Source of the DNA: an archaeon
GTDB lineage: Archaea; Thermoproteota; Nitrososphaeria; Nitrososphaerales; UBA183
Direction: 5' to 3'
Assembly: GCA_021786335.1 (NCBI GenBank)
Contig: JAJYNM010000022.1
Coordinates: 1 to 19,116 of the forward strand
Length of the DNA: 19,116 nt
Position 1 is the first letter of the stretch. Each line of letters starts with the position of its first letter. Both the position numbers and the translations under genes were made by a program. The notes under the pieces are model-generated. The model worked only from the letters and a program-made list of their open reading frames with translations. It did no database searches and was not told the DNA's origin. Shown piece by piece: positions 13,401 through 19,116 of this stretch.

Positions 13401-15769
13401 GGTATCGGCCCACACAGGGCACATACACCGAGACAGTGACTGCTGGCCAGACGATCAGTGTCACCATCCCATACGCACCGACTACTACCAGCATCACCCA
13501 ACCAATAACTGCCACCTTCAACAACGCGAATGGCGGTTCGCAGCAGACAATAACCGTGTCTGGGTGCAACGCTTCCCCTTCAACATTCACGGGTGATGGC
13601 GCCTCACACAGCATAACAATGTCCCCGTCCTGCGCGTTCACCCTCGTGCTTCCGTCAGGCTACCAGTTCGTTGGTGGATCAAGCTCGACCACCTGTTCAT
13701 CGGGAACCTGCAACGCCTACTCGACTAGTTATGAAGTTGTGGCCACCGCTGTCACCCAGCCAATCACAGCGGCTTTCAACAATGTGAACGGAGGTTCGCA
13801 GCAGACTATCACCATCACGGGGTGCAGTCCCTCCCCGTCCACCTTCCCAGGCGACGGTTCTTCCCACAGCATAACGATGAACCCGTCCTGCTCTTTTGTG
13901 CTCTCCCTGCCGTCAGGGTACCAGTTCACTGGGGTAACCGGAGCGACATCGTGTTCATCCGGAACTTGTTCGGCCTTTACTACCACTTACGAAGCGACTG
14001 CTCCCACTGCCGGGAGTCTTTCCATCACACTTACAGGATTTCCGAGTTCTCAATCAGCAGAAGTTTCTGTCACAGGCCCCGGGGGATACAGCGTCCTGCC
14101 ATCAATCAGCGGCGGAGGAACTGACACAATAACCGGCCTGGCTCCCGGGACCTACACAGTCGAGCCAAGACTCACCGCAGGCTACCGGCCCACGCAGGGG
14201 ACCTACACCGAAGCGGTGACAGCGGGTCAGACTACCAGCGTCACTATCCCCTACGTGCCGACCACTGTCACCCAACCCATCGCTGCCACCTTCAGCAACG
14301 TGAACGGTGGCTCCCAGCAGACGGTCACTATCAGCGGTTGCTCTCCGAGCCCCACCACCTTCGCGGGCGACGGAACCTCACATAGCATAACGATGTCTCC
14401 TGTCTGCGCCTTCTCTCTCTCGCTTCCATCAGGTTATCAATTTGTTGGCGGAACTGGGACCGCCACTTGCTCATCTGGGACTTGTTCTACTTACACAACA
14501 TCCTACGAGGCGACACCCCCCGCCATGGGAAGACTTTCCATCACCCTCACCGGCTTCCCCAGCTCCCAGTCTGCAGAGGTATCAATAACAGGTCCCAACG
14601 GCTACTCGGCTCTTCCCTCCATCTCTGAAGGTGGGACTGACACTCTGGCGAATCTGTCTCCTGGTACCTACACCGTAGAGCCAGGTCTCACCGCGGGGTA
14701 TCAGCCCACGCAGGGGACCTACACAGAAACTGTGACCGCGGGGCAGAGGACCAGCGTTACAATCCCATACATACCTGATCTCCCTACAATATCTGCAGCG
14801 CCCAATCCATGCGCAGGCAACACCAATGGTCAGAATATTCCGTGGTACACAGGCAACGGTAACTATCAATGTATTACCGAAAGTGAGTACAATTCACAGC
14901 CAGCCGGTTTCTATAATATCCAGTGCTCAGAAGGTGGAACTTACACGAACGGTTTGTGGGTCTGTAACAATTCCTCACCACCATATGGCAACCAGCAGTA
15001 CGAAGATTGCCTAGTCAACGGACTAGGCTTTACTGTTGGATGCGATCCTGCCGGACTGTCAACGGACTTGATATCCAGTTTTGTTCCAGGTGGATCACAG
15101 ATATCTGCGATTGCAGCCGCCGCGAGTCTGGTGCTAAATCATAGCCCTGGCTGGACAACAGTTTGCGCGGCGGTATCTATTGGTACTTCTCTATCTAGTT
15201 CTGCGCCGTCCGCTCTAATAGGCTTGGCTTTTACTGGTGCCTGTGACGCATCCAGTTTGTTCGGGGGAAGTGACACACCAACATCAACCACTACAACAAC
15301 GGTAAAGGATGGTGCGGCCTCGGCGAACATGGTAGACAGTACTGGCGTGCTAGTCGAAATTACCGCTCCAGGTGCTTCCGATGGCACAGCACTATCGGTA
15401 AGAAGCACGAGCTTCACAGGGCTGCCAACCGGTCAAGCCTCTCCACCAGTGAACGGAGGGGCCTTCTACGATGTCCAAATAACAGGACTCTCCCAAGGAA
15501 CGGCCACCGTATGCATCACGAACTCTAAGTTCACAAGCCAATCATCCATGCTGTACGCCACTGAAGGCTCATGGAGTTCTGCAAGCCAGGTCGTTGTTTC
15601 TGGCCACACCGTCTGCGGCGGGATACCCGTAGATGCCCTGAGCGGGACGACGGTTGTAGTTGGTTCGCCTCCTACAACCAGCAGTAACCTCGAGCTGGCG
15701 ATCGTCCTAATTGCAGTAATCGCGGTCACTGCAAGTGTAATCATCTGGAGAAGACATCGGCCTCGGTAG
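10481..15769 (+). CDS. Giant repetitive cell-surface protein (1762 aa), membrane-anchored
   Basis: The N-terminus MKSAFRSFKTISVALLLSF plus an Ala/Ser cleavage region is a Sec signal peptide. Then follow five type-A repeats of about 88 aa (TQPVQASLSGSG, GCGIGS, FYGDGSVN, PSCTFTLTLPSGY) and seven type-B repeats of about 86 aa (TQPITATFNN, NGGSQQTVTISGC, GDGTSHSITMSPSC, LPSGYQF). Each has four cysteines, so two disulfides are likely. Four PEGA-like repeats of about 83 aa (GSLSITLTGFPSSQSAEV ... APGTYTV ... TSVTIPY) follow B3, B4, B6 and B7. The C-terminal 330 residues are unique and Cys-containing, ending in a Thr-rich segment, a transmembrane helix (LELAIVLIAVIAVTASVII) and a basic RRHRPR tail. 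The protein should stand outside the membrane, as an adhesin, S-layer-associated or glycoprotein stalk. An in-frame GTG at 10457 would add eight residues. Confidence 0.85.
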   Translation: MKSAFRSFKTISVALLLSFSAFIGGFALTPSASASTSVDQPLQANLTGNGSDQFVQVTGSCLGSTEYYGDGSVNDVYMSASCTFAETLPSGYVWVSTSTTVVTGTSCSSGTCSTFSQKYEQAATTVTLPVSASLSGSGADQYVTASGCGIGSTEFYGNGGVNDLFPAPSCTVTLTLPAGYTWVSTGTTTVTDTSCSPAGSTCSTFSQSYQQTATTVDQPVQASLSGSGSTQLVTVTGCGLGSTQFYGDGSVNQLYASPSCTITLTLPSPYVWASTGSATTTVTTCSPAGNTCPSFSQSYQQSITTVTQPVEASLTGSGSSQYITASGCGIGSSQFYGDGSSGLADFTMSPSCTFTLTVPSGYVWVSTGTTSITGTTCSPAGSTCTTFSATYEQAATTVTQPVQASLSGSGATQYVTASGCGIGSTQFYGDGSVNDIYPTPTCTFTLTLPSGYDWVSTGTTTITGNSCSPAGSTCSAFSADYEQVITAITQPVEAAFDGTNGGSQQTVTISGCGATPSTFAGDGTSHSITMSPSCAFTLVLPSGYQFIGGSGTTTCSSGICSTYSTSYEAVSATVNQPVTASFNNVNGGVQQAVTITGCNPSPSSFSGDGTSHSITMSPSCTFTLSLPSGYQFVGGSSSTTCSSGTCNAYSTSYEAVAATVTQPIIATFNNVNGGSEQTVSISGCSPSPSSFPGDGSSHSVSMSPSCSFTLSLPSGYQFTGGSGSTSCSSGTCSTYSTTYEATVTTGSLSITLTGFPSSQSAEVSVTGPGGYSALPSISGGGTDTLAGLAPGTYTVGPGLTAGYQPTQGTYMETVSAGQTTSVTIPYVPATVTQPITATFNNANGGSQQTISISGCSPSPSSFAGDGTSHSITMAPSCTFELSLPSGYQFTGVTGATSCSSGTCSAFTTTYEATPPTTGSLSITLTGFSSSQSAEVSINGPNGYSALPSISGGGTDTLTNLMPGTYTVEPGLTAGYRPTQGTYTETVTAGQTISVTIPYAPTTTSITQPITATFNNANGGSQQTITVSGCNASPSTFTGDGASHSITMSPSCAFTLVLPSGYQFVGGSSSTTCSSGTCNAYSTSYEVVATAVTQPITAAFNNVNGGSQQTITITGCSPSPSTFPGDGSSHSITMNPSCSFVLSLPSGYQFTGVTGATSCSSGTCSAFTTTYEATAPTAGSLSITLTGFPSSQSAEVSVTGPGGYSVLPSISGGGTDTITGLAPGTYTVEPRLTAGYRPTQGTYTEAVTAGQTTSVTIPYVPTTVTQPIAATFSNVNGGSQQTVTISGCSPSPTTFAGDGTSHSITMSPVCAFSLSLPSGYQFVGGTGTATCSSGTCSTYTTSYEATPPAMGRLSITLTGFPSSQSAEVSITGPNGYSALPSISEGGTDTLANLSPGTYTVEPGLTAGYQPTQGTYTETVTAGQRTSVTIPYIPDLPTISAAPNPCAGNTNGQNIPWYTGNGNYQCITESEYNSQPAGFYNIQCSEGGTYTNGLWVCNNSSPPYGNQQYEDCLVNGLGFTVGCDPAGLSTDLISSFVPGGSQISAIAAAASLVLNHSPGWTTVCAAVSIGTSLSSSAPSALIGLAFTGACDASSLFGGSDTPTSTTTTTVKDGAASANMVDSTGVLVEITAPGASDGTALSVRSTSFTGLPTGQASPPVNGGAFYDVQITGLSQGTATVCITNSKFTSQSSMLYATEGSWSSASQVVVSGHTVCGGIPVDALSGTTVVVGSPPTTSSNLELAIVLIAVIAVTASVIIWRRHRPR
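10586..14779 (+). repeat. Coding tandem repeat array of the surface protein (12 Cys repeats, 4 PEGA-like)
   Basis: Order is A1-A5, B1-B3, P1, B4, P2, B5, B6, P3, B7, P4. P units begin at 12716, 13232, 14012 and 14528, so P+B forms an exact 516-bp (172-codon) higher-order period, interrupted once by an extra 264-bp B unit. Some blocks are identical at DNA level: 58 bp at 12972-13029 and 13494-13551, and 62 bp at 12365-12426 and 13658-13719. The A units are more diverged from one another, so the B/P half expanded or was homogenised more recently. Confidence 0.85.
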
Positions 15770-15848
15770 GATTCTGTGTGGTATCCTCAAGGCTGAGGAG
15801 CCACTTGGAGTAAGCGTGGACGCGCTCGACAAAGTTGTCGCATGTCAT
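15741..15848 (-). CDS. Small protein with NFVERVHAYSKWLL motif (35 aa), second copy, probably truncated
   Basis: Begins MTCDNFVERVHAYSKWLLSLE from ATG 15848 and stops at 15741 after 35 codons. The first 21 codons match the 62-aa gene at 9930-10118 with mostly silent differences. After the LLxLE the sequences diverge, and the last 29 nt overlap the 3' end of the giant gene in antisense. I infer that this copy lost its original 3' part when the giant gene or its flank joined here. The promoter is intact (TTAAGAAC, 24-31 nt upstream), so it may still be expressed. Confidence 0.4.
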   Translation of the reverse strand: MTCDNFVERVHAYSKWLLSLEDTTQNPTEADVFSR

Positions 15849-15935
15849 CGGAAAGGCTTGACGGGTCGTTGGTTCTTAACGTCGGGCAGATCTCGGATTT
15901 CTATGACAAGGAGGGTCCATGGCGAAAGTGATGAC
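15785..15935 (-). repeat. Duplicated promoter-plus-small-gene module, copy 2
   Basis: Partner of 10065-10203, same orientation. Homology stops about 16 bp beyond the stop codon of the giant gene, so the right edge of the giant-gene segment coincides with the repeat edge. Confidence 0.7.
15872..15879 (-). promoter_or_regulatory. TATA-like box (TTAAGAAC), copy 2
   Basis: Minus-strand TTAAGAAC, 24-31 nt upstream of ATG 15848, identical to the copy 1 box. Confidence 0.5.
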
Positions 15936-15940
15936 CGCGA

Positions 15941-16186
15941 CTACACGAGGTCGTTGAGGCCGAGTCTGTAACTCGTCTTAATCTGGTCCCCGTCGATGAT
16001 GGGGGTGGACGAATTCGCCCTTCTTTCGAACGTCTTGCAGCTGGAGTAGAGCGAGACGTAAGCACCGTACTCCCAGCAGAGACCCCTGGAGGTACCCCAC
16101 TCCGTCGCGAAATGGACGCACTCGAAGCAGTACGGCCTTTGGAGTCCCTTACCTTCATAGTGCCTGACGAAGCCCGGCGGCAGCAT
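15941..16186 (-). CDS. Small Cys4 protein (81 aa)
   Basis: Four cysteines in a C20-x2-C23-x13-C37-x12-C50 pattern (YCFECVHF, GLCWEYG, SSCKTFERR), a layout seen in small archaeal metal-binding proteins of unknown function. It could hold zinc or an Fe-S cluster; the sequence does not decide. The remainder is polar with a DGDQIKTSYRLG C-terminus. ATG 16186 lies 8 nt after the stop of the RHH gene, so the two are one operon. No separate promoter is seen. Confidence 0.6.
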   Translation of the reverse strand: MLPPGFVRHYEGKGLQRPYCFECVHFATEWGTSRGLCWEYGAYVSLYSSCKTFERRANSSTPIIDGDQIKTSYRLGLNDLV

Positions 16187-16194
16187 GCCCCGCC

Positions 16195-16551
16195 TCAGCG
16201 CCTTGTGGCGTTGATAACCTGAGGCAGGGCTGCCGCGAAAGCCGTGTGCGGGCAGTAGTCCGTCCCGTCCAGGGTGCAGTGAAGCTCTATCTTGCTTCCG
16301 TTTGCCTTTCTCGCTCTCACTTCGACGATCCTGTCCTTCTTGTTGTCCCTGATGATAACCTCATTCGCCTCCAGTGAGACGAGCTCCAGCAAGGGGACGT
16401 AATTCTGGAACCTCTCGTCCACGTAGAGCATGTTCACGAGGATGTCGCTGACGAAGGTCGCAAGGGGCTTCTTCTCCTTCTTCGCCCTCTCCTGGACGTG
16501 CTGGTAGAGCTGGGCCGACACGGTGATAGTTCGGAAACGTCTGTCTGGCAT
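16195..16551 (-). CDS. Ribbon-helix-helix protein with C-terminal SWIM-like Cys/His motif (118 aa)
   Basis: Residues 5-42 (RFRTITVSAQLYQHVQERAK, then LATFVSDILVNML) have the strand-helix-helix pattern of RHH/CopG DNA-binding proteins. The middle is a charged beta segment (NEVIIRDNKKDRIVEVRAR). The C-terminus has C92-x7-C100-x-H102 (HCTLDGTDYCPHTAFA), similar to the second half of a SWIM zinc finger (CxH followed by an Ala-rich helix). ATG 16551 is 25-32 nt from a minus-strand ATTTAAAC box, so it is leaderless. It is divergent from the TFB-like operon with about 120 bp between starts, which makes it a candidate regulator of that operon or of itself. An antitoxin role is possible, but no toxin partner is evident. 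Confidence 0.6.
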   Translation of the reverse strand: MPDRRFRTITVSAQLYQHVQERAKKEKKPLATFVSDILVNMLYVDERFQNYVPLLELVSLEANEVIIRDNKKDRIVEVRARKANGSKIELHCTLDGTDYCPHTAFAAALPQVINATRR

Positions 16552-16575
16552 GCCATTACGCCTCTATTACGTTAT

Positions 16576-16583
16576 GTTTAAAT
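16576..16583 (-). promoter_or_regulatory. TATA box of the RHH-Cys4 operon
   Basis: Minus-strand ATTTAAAC, 25-32 nt upstream of ATG 16551. It lies in a distinctly A/T-rich stretch (16561-16600) within GC-rich surroundings. Confidence 0.6.
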
Positions 16584-16644
16584 GTTTACTACAGTGGGAA
16601 AAGCGTGGTGGTTATAGAAAGTTGCTGGGAGGACTCGTTCCCGC

Positions 16645-16652
16645 CTTAAAAG
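16645..16652 (+). promoter_or_regulatory. TATA box of the TFB-ParB operon
   Basis: CTTAAAAG, inside the palindrome CCTTAAAAGG-like block at 16644-16653, 21-28 nt upstream of ATG 16673. This excludes the upstream in-frame starts back to 16523 and implies a leaderless mRNA. Confidence 0.6.
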
Positions 16653-16672
16653 GCCCCGTATGGTCTGACGAC

Positions 16673-17740
16673 ATGGCCGCGCCCCCCGACGGAGAGCCGC
16701 TGGAGCTCTGCGAGGAGTGCGGGTCCCCACTGGTGGACGGCCTCTGCGGGACCTGCGGGAACGGGTACAGGGAGGGGGCCAGCCCGGTGGGAGCCGCCCC
16801 TCTCGAGAGGGACGAGCTGTCGCGGGTCCTCGGGAGGAACGTCGGGGCGAGGGCGCACGGCTCCTATGCCCTCTCGATGCAGCAGGAGCGGGGGATGGGG
16901 CCCCTGCGGAAGCAGATCGACCTCATGGTGGAGCAGTTCAACACCTCCCCGGAGGCGAAGGCCGCCGCGAAGCGGAACGCGGAGACGCTGGCCGTGAAGG
17001 TGGTGGACGAGCTCGGCCCGACGAAGGCGGCCATAGCCTCGGTGGCCCTGGTCTTCATCGCGCAGGGGAGGAACCTCAGGGAGGTCAGCTCGTGCATCTC
17101 GATGGTCCATCCGTCGATCGACCGACTGAGCGACGTCGTCGTGGAGGTGCGCCAGGAGGCAGAAGAGGACGTCAGGGTGCTGGTCGACGGCCGCGACAGG
17201 CCCTACAAGTCGTACTCCAACGGTTTCTACAGGAGGCTGAGGATACCGGTCTTCGCCTCGGACGGGAACGCCCTTGTCGAGCTGAGAGGTGCCACGCTCA
17301 CAAGGAAGGGGTACGACCCGAAGAGGGTCGAGCCGAAGGGGCCGTCCGAGCTCGAAGTCAGGGCGGACGAGAGCAACTTCGAGCTGTTCAAGATCCTTGA
17401 GGAGGCGAGGCTCTCGGGGAGGGCAGCGGTGGCCGGGACGGATCAGAGCGCAATGCTCAGGAAATATACGATCTCCAGGTTGCGCCTCACCGGGAGGCTC
17501 CTCAGGGAGGCGGGCGTCCTGCAGCGTGTGAGCAGGGAGTACGTCAGGCTGTTCGCCGAAGCGGTCGGCGACGGCGGGGGGAGGTCTCCGAGGAAGCTGG
17601 CCGAGGAGGCCCTGGTCGAGGCGTGCGAGAATGTCGTCTCCGAGCACCTCCGCAACTCCCTCTGGCAGAAGTACCACCTCAAACCTTCCGGGATGAAGTC
17701 GCTGGTGGTAGCGTCGGAGCTTGCCGCGTGGCAGGGGTGA
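16673..17740 (+). CDS. TFB-like zinc-ribbon transcription factor (355 aa)
   Basis: The N-terminus has a zinc ribbon C13-x2-C16-x8-C25-x2-C28 (CEECGSPLVDGLCGTCG), as in archaeal TFB/TFIIB. It is followed by a linker (residues 35-75) where the B-reader would lie, and an all-helical region (about 75-165: LRKQIDLMVEQFNTSPEAK, ETLAVKVVDEL, AAIASVALVFIAQGRNL) similar to a cyclin-like repeat. The last 190 residues do not resemble a second cyclin repeat. They contain a basic segment around 190-230 and helices (RKYTISRLRLTGRLLREAG) that could bind DNA. The length is near that of a TFB (about 300) but the second half is divergent, so it may be an element-encoded variant factor. First gene of a plus-strand operon; the ParB-like gene starts 10 nt later. 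Confidence 0.6.
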   Translation: MAAPPDGEPLELCEECGSPLVDGLCGTCGNGYREGASPVGAAPLERDELSRVLGRNVGARAHGSYALSMQQERGMGPLRKQIDLMVEQFNTSPEAKAAAKRNAETLAVKVVDELGPTKAAIASVALVFIAQGRNLREVSSCISMVHPSIDRLSDVVVEVRQEAEEDVRVLVDGRDRPYKSYSNGFYRRLRIPVFASDGNALVELRGATLTRKGYDPKRVEPKGPSELEVRADESNFELFKILEEARLSGRAAVAGTDQSAMLRKYTISRLRLTGRLLREAGVLQRVSREYVRLFAEAVGDGGGRSPRKLAEEALVEACENVVSEHLRNSLWQKYHLKPSGMKSLVVASELAAWQG

Positions 17741-17749
17741 AGGGTTCCC

Positions 17750-18916
17750 TTGCCGGCCCAGCTGACCACAATCCCGCTCAACCTGGTGGAGCCCCACCCC
17801 AAGCTCGCGTTCAGGTTCGCCTACGACGTCAGGGGGCTCGCCGACTCGATCAGGGCGGCAGCCGACGAGAACACACCCAACGGCCAGCTCAACCCGGGAA
17901 GGGTCGTCCTGGAGCCGGACGGGAAGGGGTACTACGTCTACGTCGGTGTGAGGCGCTACAAGGCCCTGAAGCTCCTCTACGACACGACCAAGGACGAGAG
18001 GTTCGGGTCCTACACAGCCTACGTCGACACAGGGATGAACGAGCTGCAGATGTTCGTCAAGGCGAAGCGGGAGAACGACGAGGAGAAGGGGGAGAGGCAG
18101 GGGCTCTCGGTTCTCGAGGAGCTGTTCGGGATCACCCTGATCAGGGAGGCGATATCTCCGGAGGAAATCAAGGACCAGTGGCTGAAGCGGCTCGTCGACG
18201 TAGCGGCAAAGCTTGACGAGCAGAAGCTGAGGAGGCTCTACGAGATCGAGGCAGCCACCCACTCGAAGTTCAGGCTCCCCCACCTCGAGTACCTGTGCAG
18301 GATCGGGAGCGAGGACGACTTCATCCTGACTGCGGCCACGACGGCTGCCTTCAACTACGCCGGAAGTGACATGGAGAGGGCCTGGGAGGACAGGAGTTCG
18401 GTGCTGTCCCTCGACTGGTTCAGGCGGAGCTTCCCCGAAATCAAGCAGACGGAGCCCGGCGGCAACGGCGGTGGAAGCATCCAGCGGGAAACCACCGAGA
18501 AGAAGCCCAAGGCGAAGAAGAACGCAGTCAAGGGGATGGAGGTGCACGAGGAGGAGGTGATCCTCGTGCCCTGCCCGCGCTGCGGGAGGCTGCACATGGT
18601 GGAGACGAAGGGGGAGATCGAGGCGACCCACGTCCCCGAGGACCCCGATGGCGAGAGCAGGACGGAGGTGGCGGCGAGCGTCAGCAGGGTGGAGCGCGCT
18701 TGCTCGAAGTGCGGGGGCCGGTTCTTCGCGTTCGTAGAGCACCTCGAGGGAAGGAAGTATGCGGCAGAGCCTTCCGTGTCGATGAAATTCAAAGAACCGA
18801 AGAAGGTCATCGAAGCGGTGGACCTCCGCTTCGACCGCAAGGAGGACGTGTGGCAGATCATAGCGGGGGACAAGGTCGTCGGGCCCCTGGACTTCGACGG
18901 GGAAGCCCGGAAGTGA
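17750..18916 (+). CDS. ParB-like protein with C-terminal zinc ribbon (388 aa)
   Basis: Residues 5-75 match the ParB/sulfiredoxin N-terminal domain: an I-P-L-N-L-V-E-P-H-P start, GLADSIRAAADE, and the signature G66-V-R-R-Y-K-A. In the family this domain binds or hydrolyses CTP or acts as a nuclease or phosphotransferase. Residues 110-230 are helical and may include the DNA-binding HTH. A charged linker (245-265, KKPKAKKN) leads to a zinc ribbon, C275/C278 (VPCPRCGRLH) and C318/C321 (ACSKCGG), and a C-terminal beta segment. It starts at TTG 17750, 10 nt after the TFB-like stop; no Shine-Dalgarno is visible. A zinc ribbon on a ParB protein is unusual. It may serve partition of the element or link transcription to segregation. 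No ParA gene is seen in this window. Confidence 0.65.
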   Translation: MPAQLTTIPLNLVEPHPKLAFRFAYDVRGLADSIRAAADENTPNGQLNPGRVVLEPDGKGYYVYVGVRRYKALKLLYDTTKDERFGSYTAYVDTGMNELQMFVKAKRENDEEKGERQGLSVLEELFGITLIREAISPEEIKDQWLKRLVDVAAKLDEQKLRRLYEIEAATHSKFRLPHLEYLCRIGSEDDFILTAATTAAFNYAGSDMERAWEDRSSVLSLDWFRRSFPEIKQTEPGGNGGGSIQRETTEKKPKAKKNAVKGMEVHEEEVILVPCPRCGRLHMVETKGEIEATHVPEDPDGESRTEVAASVSRVERACSKCGGRFFAFVEHLEGRKYAAEPSVSMKFKEPKKVIEAVDLRFDRKEDVWQIIAGDKVVGPLDFDGEARK

Positions 18917-18932
18917 GCTGAGAGGGTCGTGA

Positions 18933-19116
18933 ATGAAGATGCCGAAGAGCAGGAGACGGGAAGAACTCGCCCTGCTTGTGGGCCTCGAAGTCCTGCTCCT
19001 GGGGATCGCGTTCGACTCCCACGACCTTAGGAAGCTGCCCTTCCGCCAGTCCCAGGTCACCAGGGTCGTGAAGGCGCTCATGGATGCCGGCGTGCTCACG
19101 CGGATCGGGACGAGGC
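18933..19116 (+). CDS. Winged-helix protein, N-terminal part, runs off the window
   Basis: ATG 18933 opens a frame beginning MKMPKSRRREELALLVGLEV that stays open to the window end (61 codons). It has a basic N-terminus, then a helix, then FRQSQVTRVVKALMDAGVLTRIG, the recognition helix and wing start of a MarR/winged-helix fold. It lies 16 nt after the ParB-like stop, with a GAGAGGG purine stretch about 7 nt upstream. It is probably the third gene of the TFB-ParB operon and may be its regulator. The C-terminal part cannot be seen. Confidence 0.6.
   Translation, partial: MKMPKSRRREELALLVGLEVLLLGIAFDSHDLRKLPFRQSQVTRVVKALMDAGVLTRIGTR

Noticed and set aside
10586..14779. CRISPR-like or non-coding repeat array
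   Set aside because: The repeats are in-frame protein repeats within one long open frame; units are 250-516 bp and not spacer-separated.
16646..19099. 817-codon open frame on the minus strand opposite the TFB-ParB operon
   Set aside because: It is the antisense shadow of GC-rich genes with strong third-position bias. Its composition (Leu, Pro, Arg, His, Asp runs) is unnatural, and the plus-strand genes have clear motifs.

Overview
The window reads as archaeal DNA, most likely from a high-GC member of the Thermoproteota/Nitrososphaerota type, though the lineage is an inference. The main reasons are: (1) at least ten genes have an A/T-rich TATA-like box about 23-31 nt upstream of the probable start codon with no room for a leader, which is the leaderless architecture common in archaea; (2) there is a TFB-like zinc-ribbon transcription factor; (3) there is a pilin-like class III signal sequence; (4) the insertion sequence encodes an IS4/ISH3-type transposase. 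No rRNA, complete tRNA, CRISPR array or housekeeping operon is present. The region looks accessory: an integrated element, plasmid, or hot-spot of a mobile-element-rich genome.

Layout. 1-1580: short zinc-ribbon gene, a metallophosphoesterase remnant and non-coding or decayed DNA. 1582-4821: the most distinctive module. Two convergent genes each end in a DUF84 (YjjX/PRRC1-like non-canonical purine NTPase) domain. One is fused to an N-terminal winged helix (1885-3075, +). The other is fused to an N-terminal HEPN-like domain with an Rx4H motif (3172-4773, -). 4852-6227: poorly coding sequence with a possible small ORF, a tRNA-3'-end-like fragment, an overlooked 58-aa zinc-ribbon gene and a copy of a 41-bp direct repeat whose partner lies at 85-125. 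6228-7489: an insertion sequence with perfect 21-bp inverted ends but a broken transposase. 7535-8452: a pilin-like, Ser/Thr-rich membrane-anchored surface protein.

8482-10203: a decayed metallophosphoesterase-like frame, then a five-gene minus-strand operon of small proteins, two of them with CxxC-type zinc sites. 10481-15769: one 1762-aa secreted, membrane-anchored surface protein built from 12 four-cysteine repeats and 4 PEGA-like repeats. It is flanked by two diverged copies of a ~140-bp promoter-plus-small-gene module (10065-10203 and 15785-15935). 15941-16551: a two-gene minus operon (RHH protein and Cys4 protein), divergent from 16673-19116, a plus-strand operon of TFB-like factor, ParB-like protein with C-terminal zinc ribbon, and the start of a winged-helix protein. 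This last operon resembles a replication/partition/transcription control block of an extrachromosomal or integrative element.

Taken together, the right side looks like element maintenance plus surface display. The left side carries a candidate nucleotide-sensing/HEPN pair that could be a defence or stress module. All functional statements come from reading motifs by eye; no database search was run.
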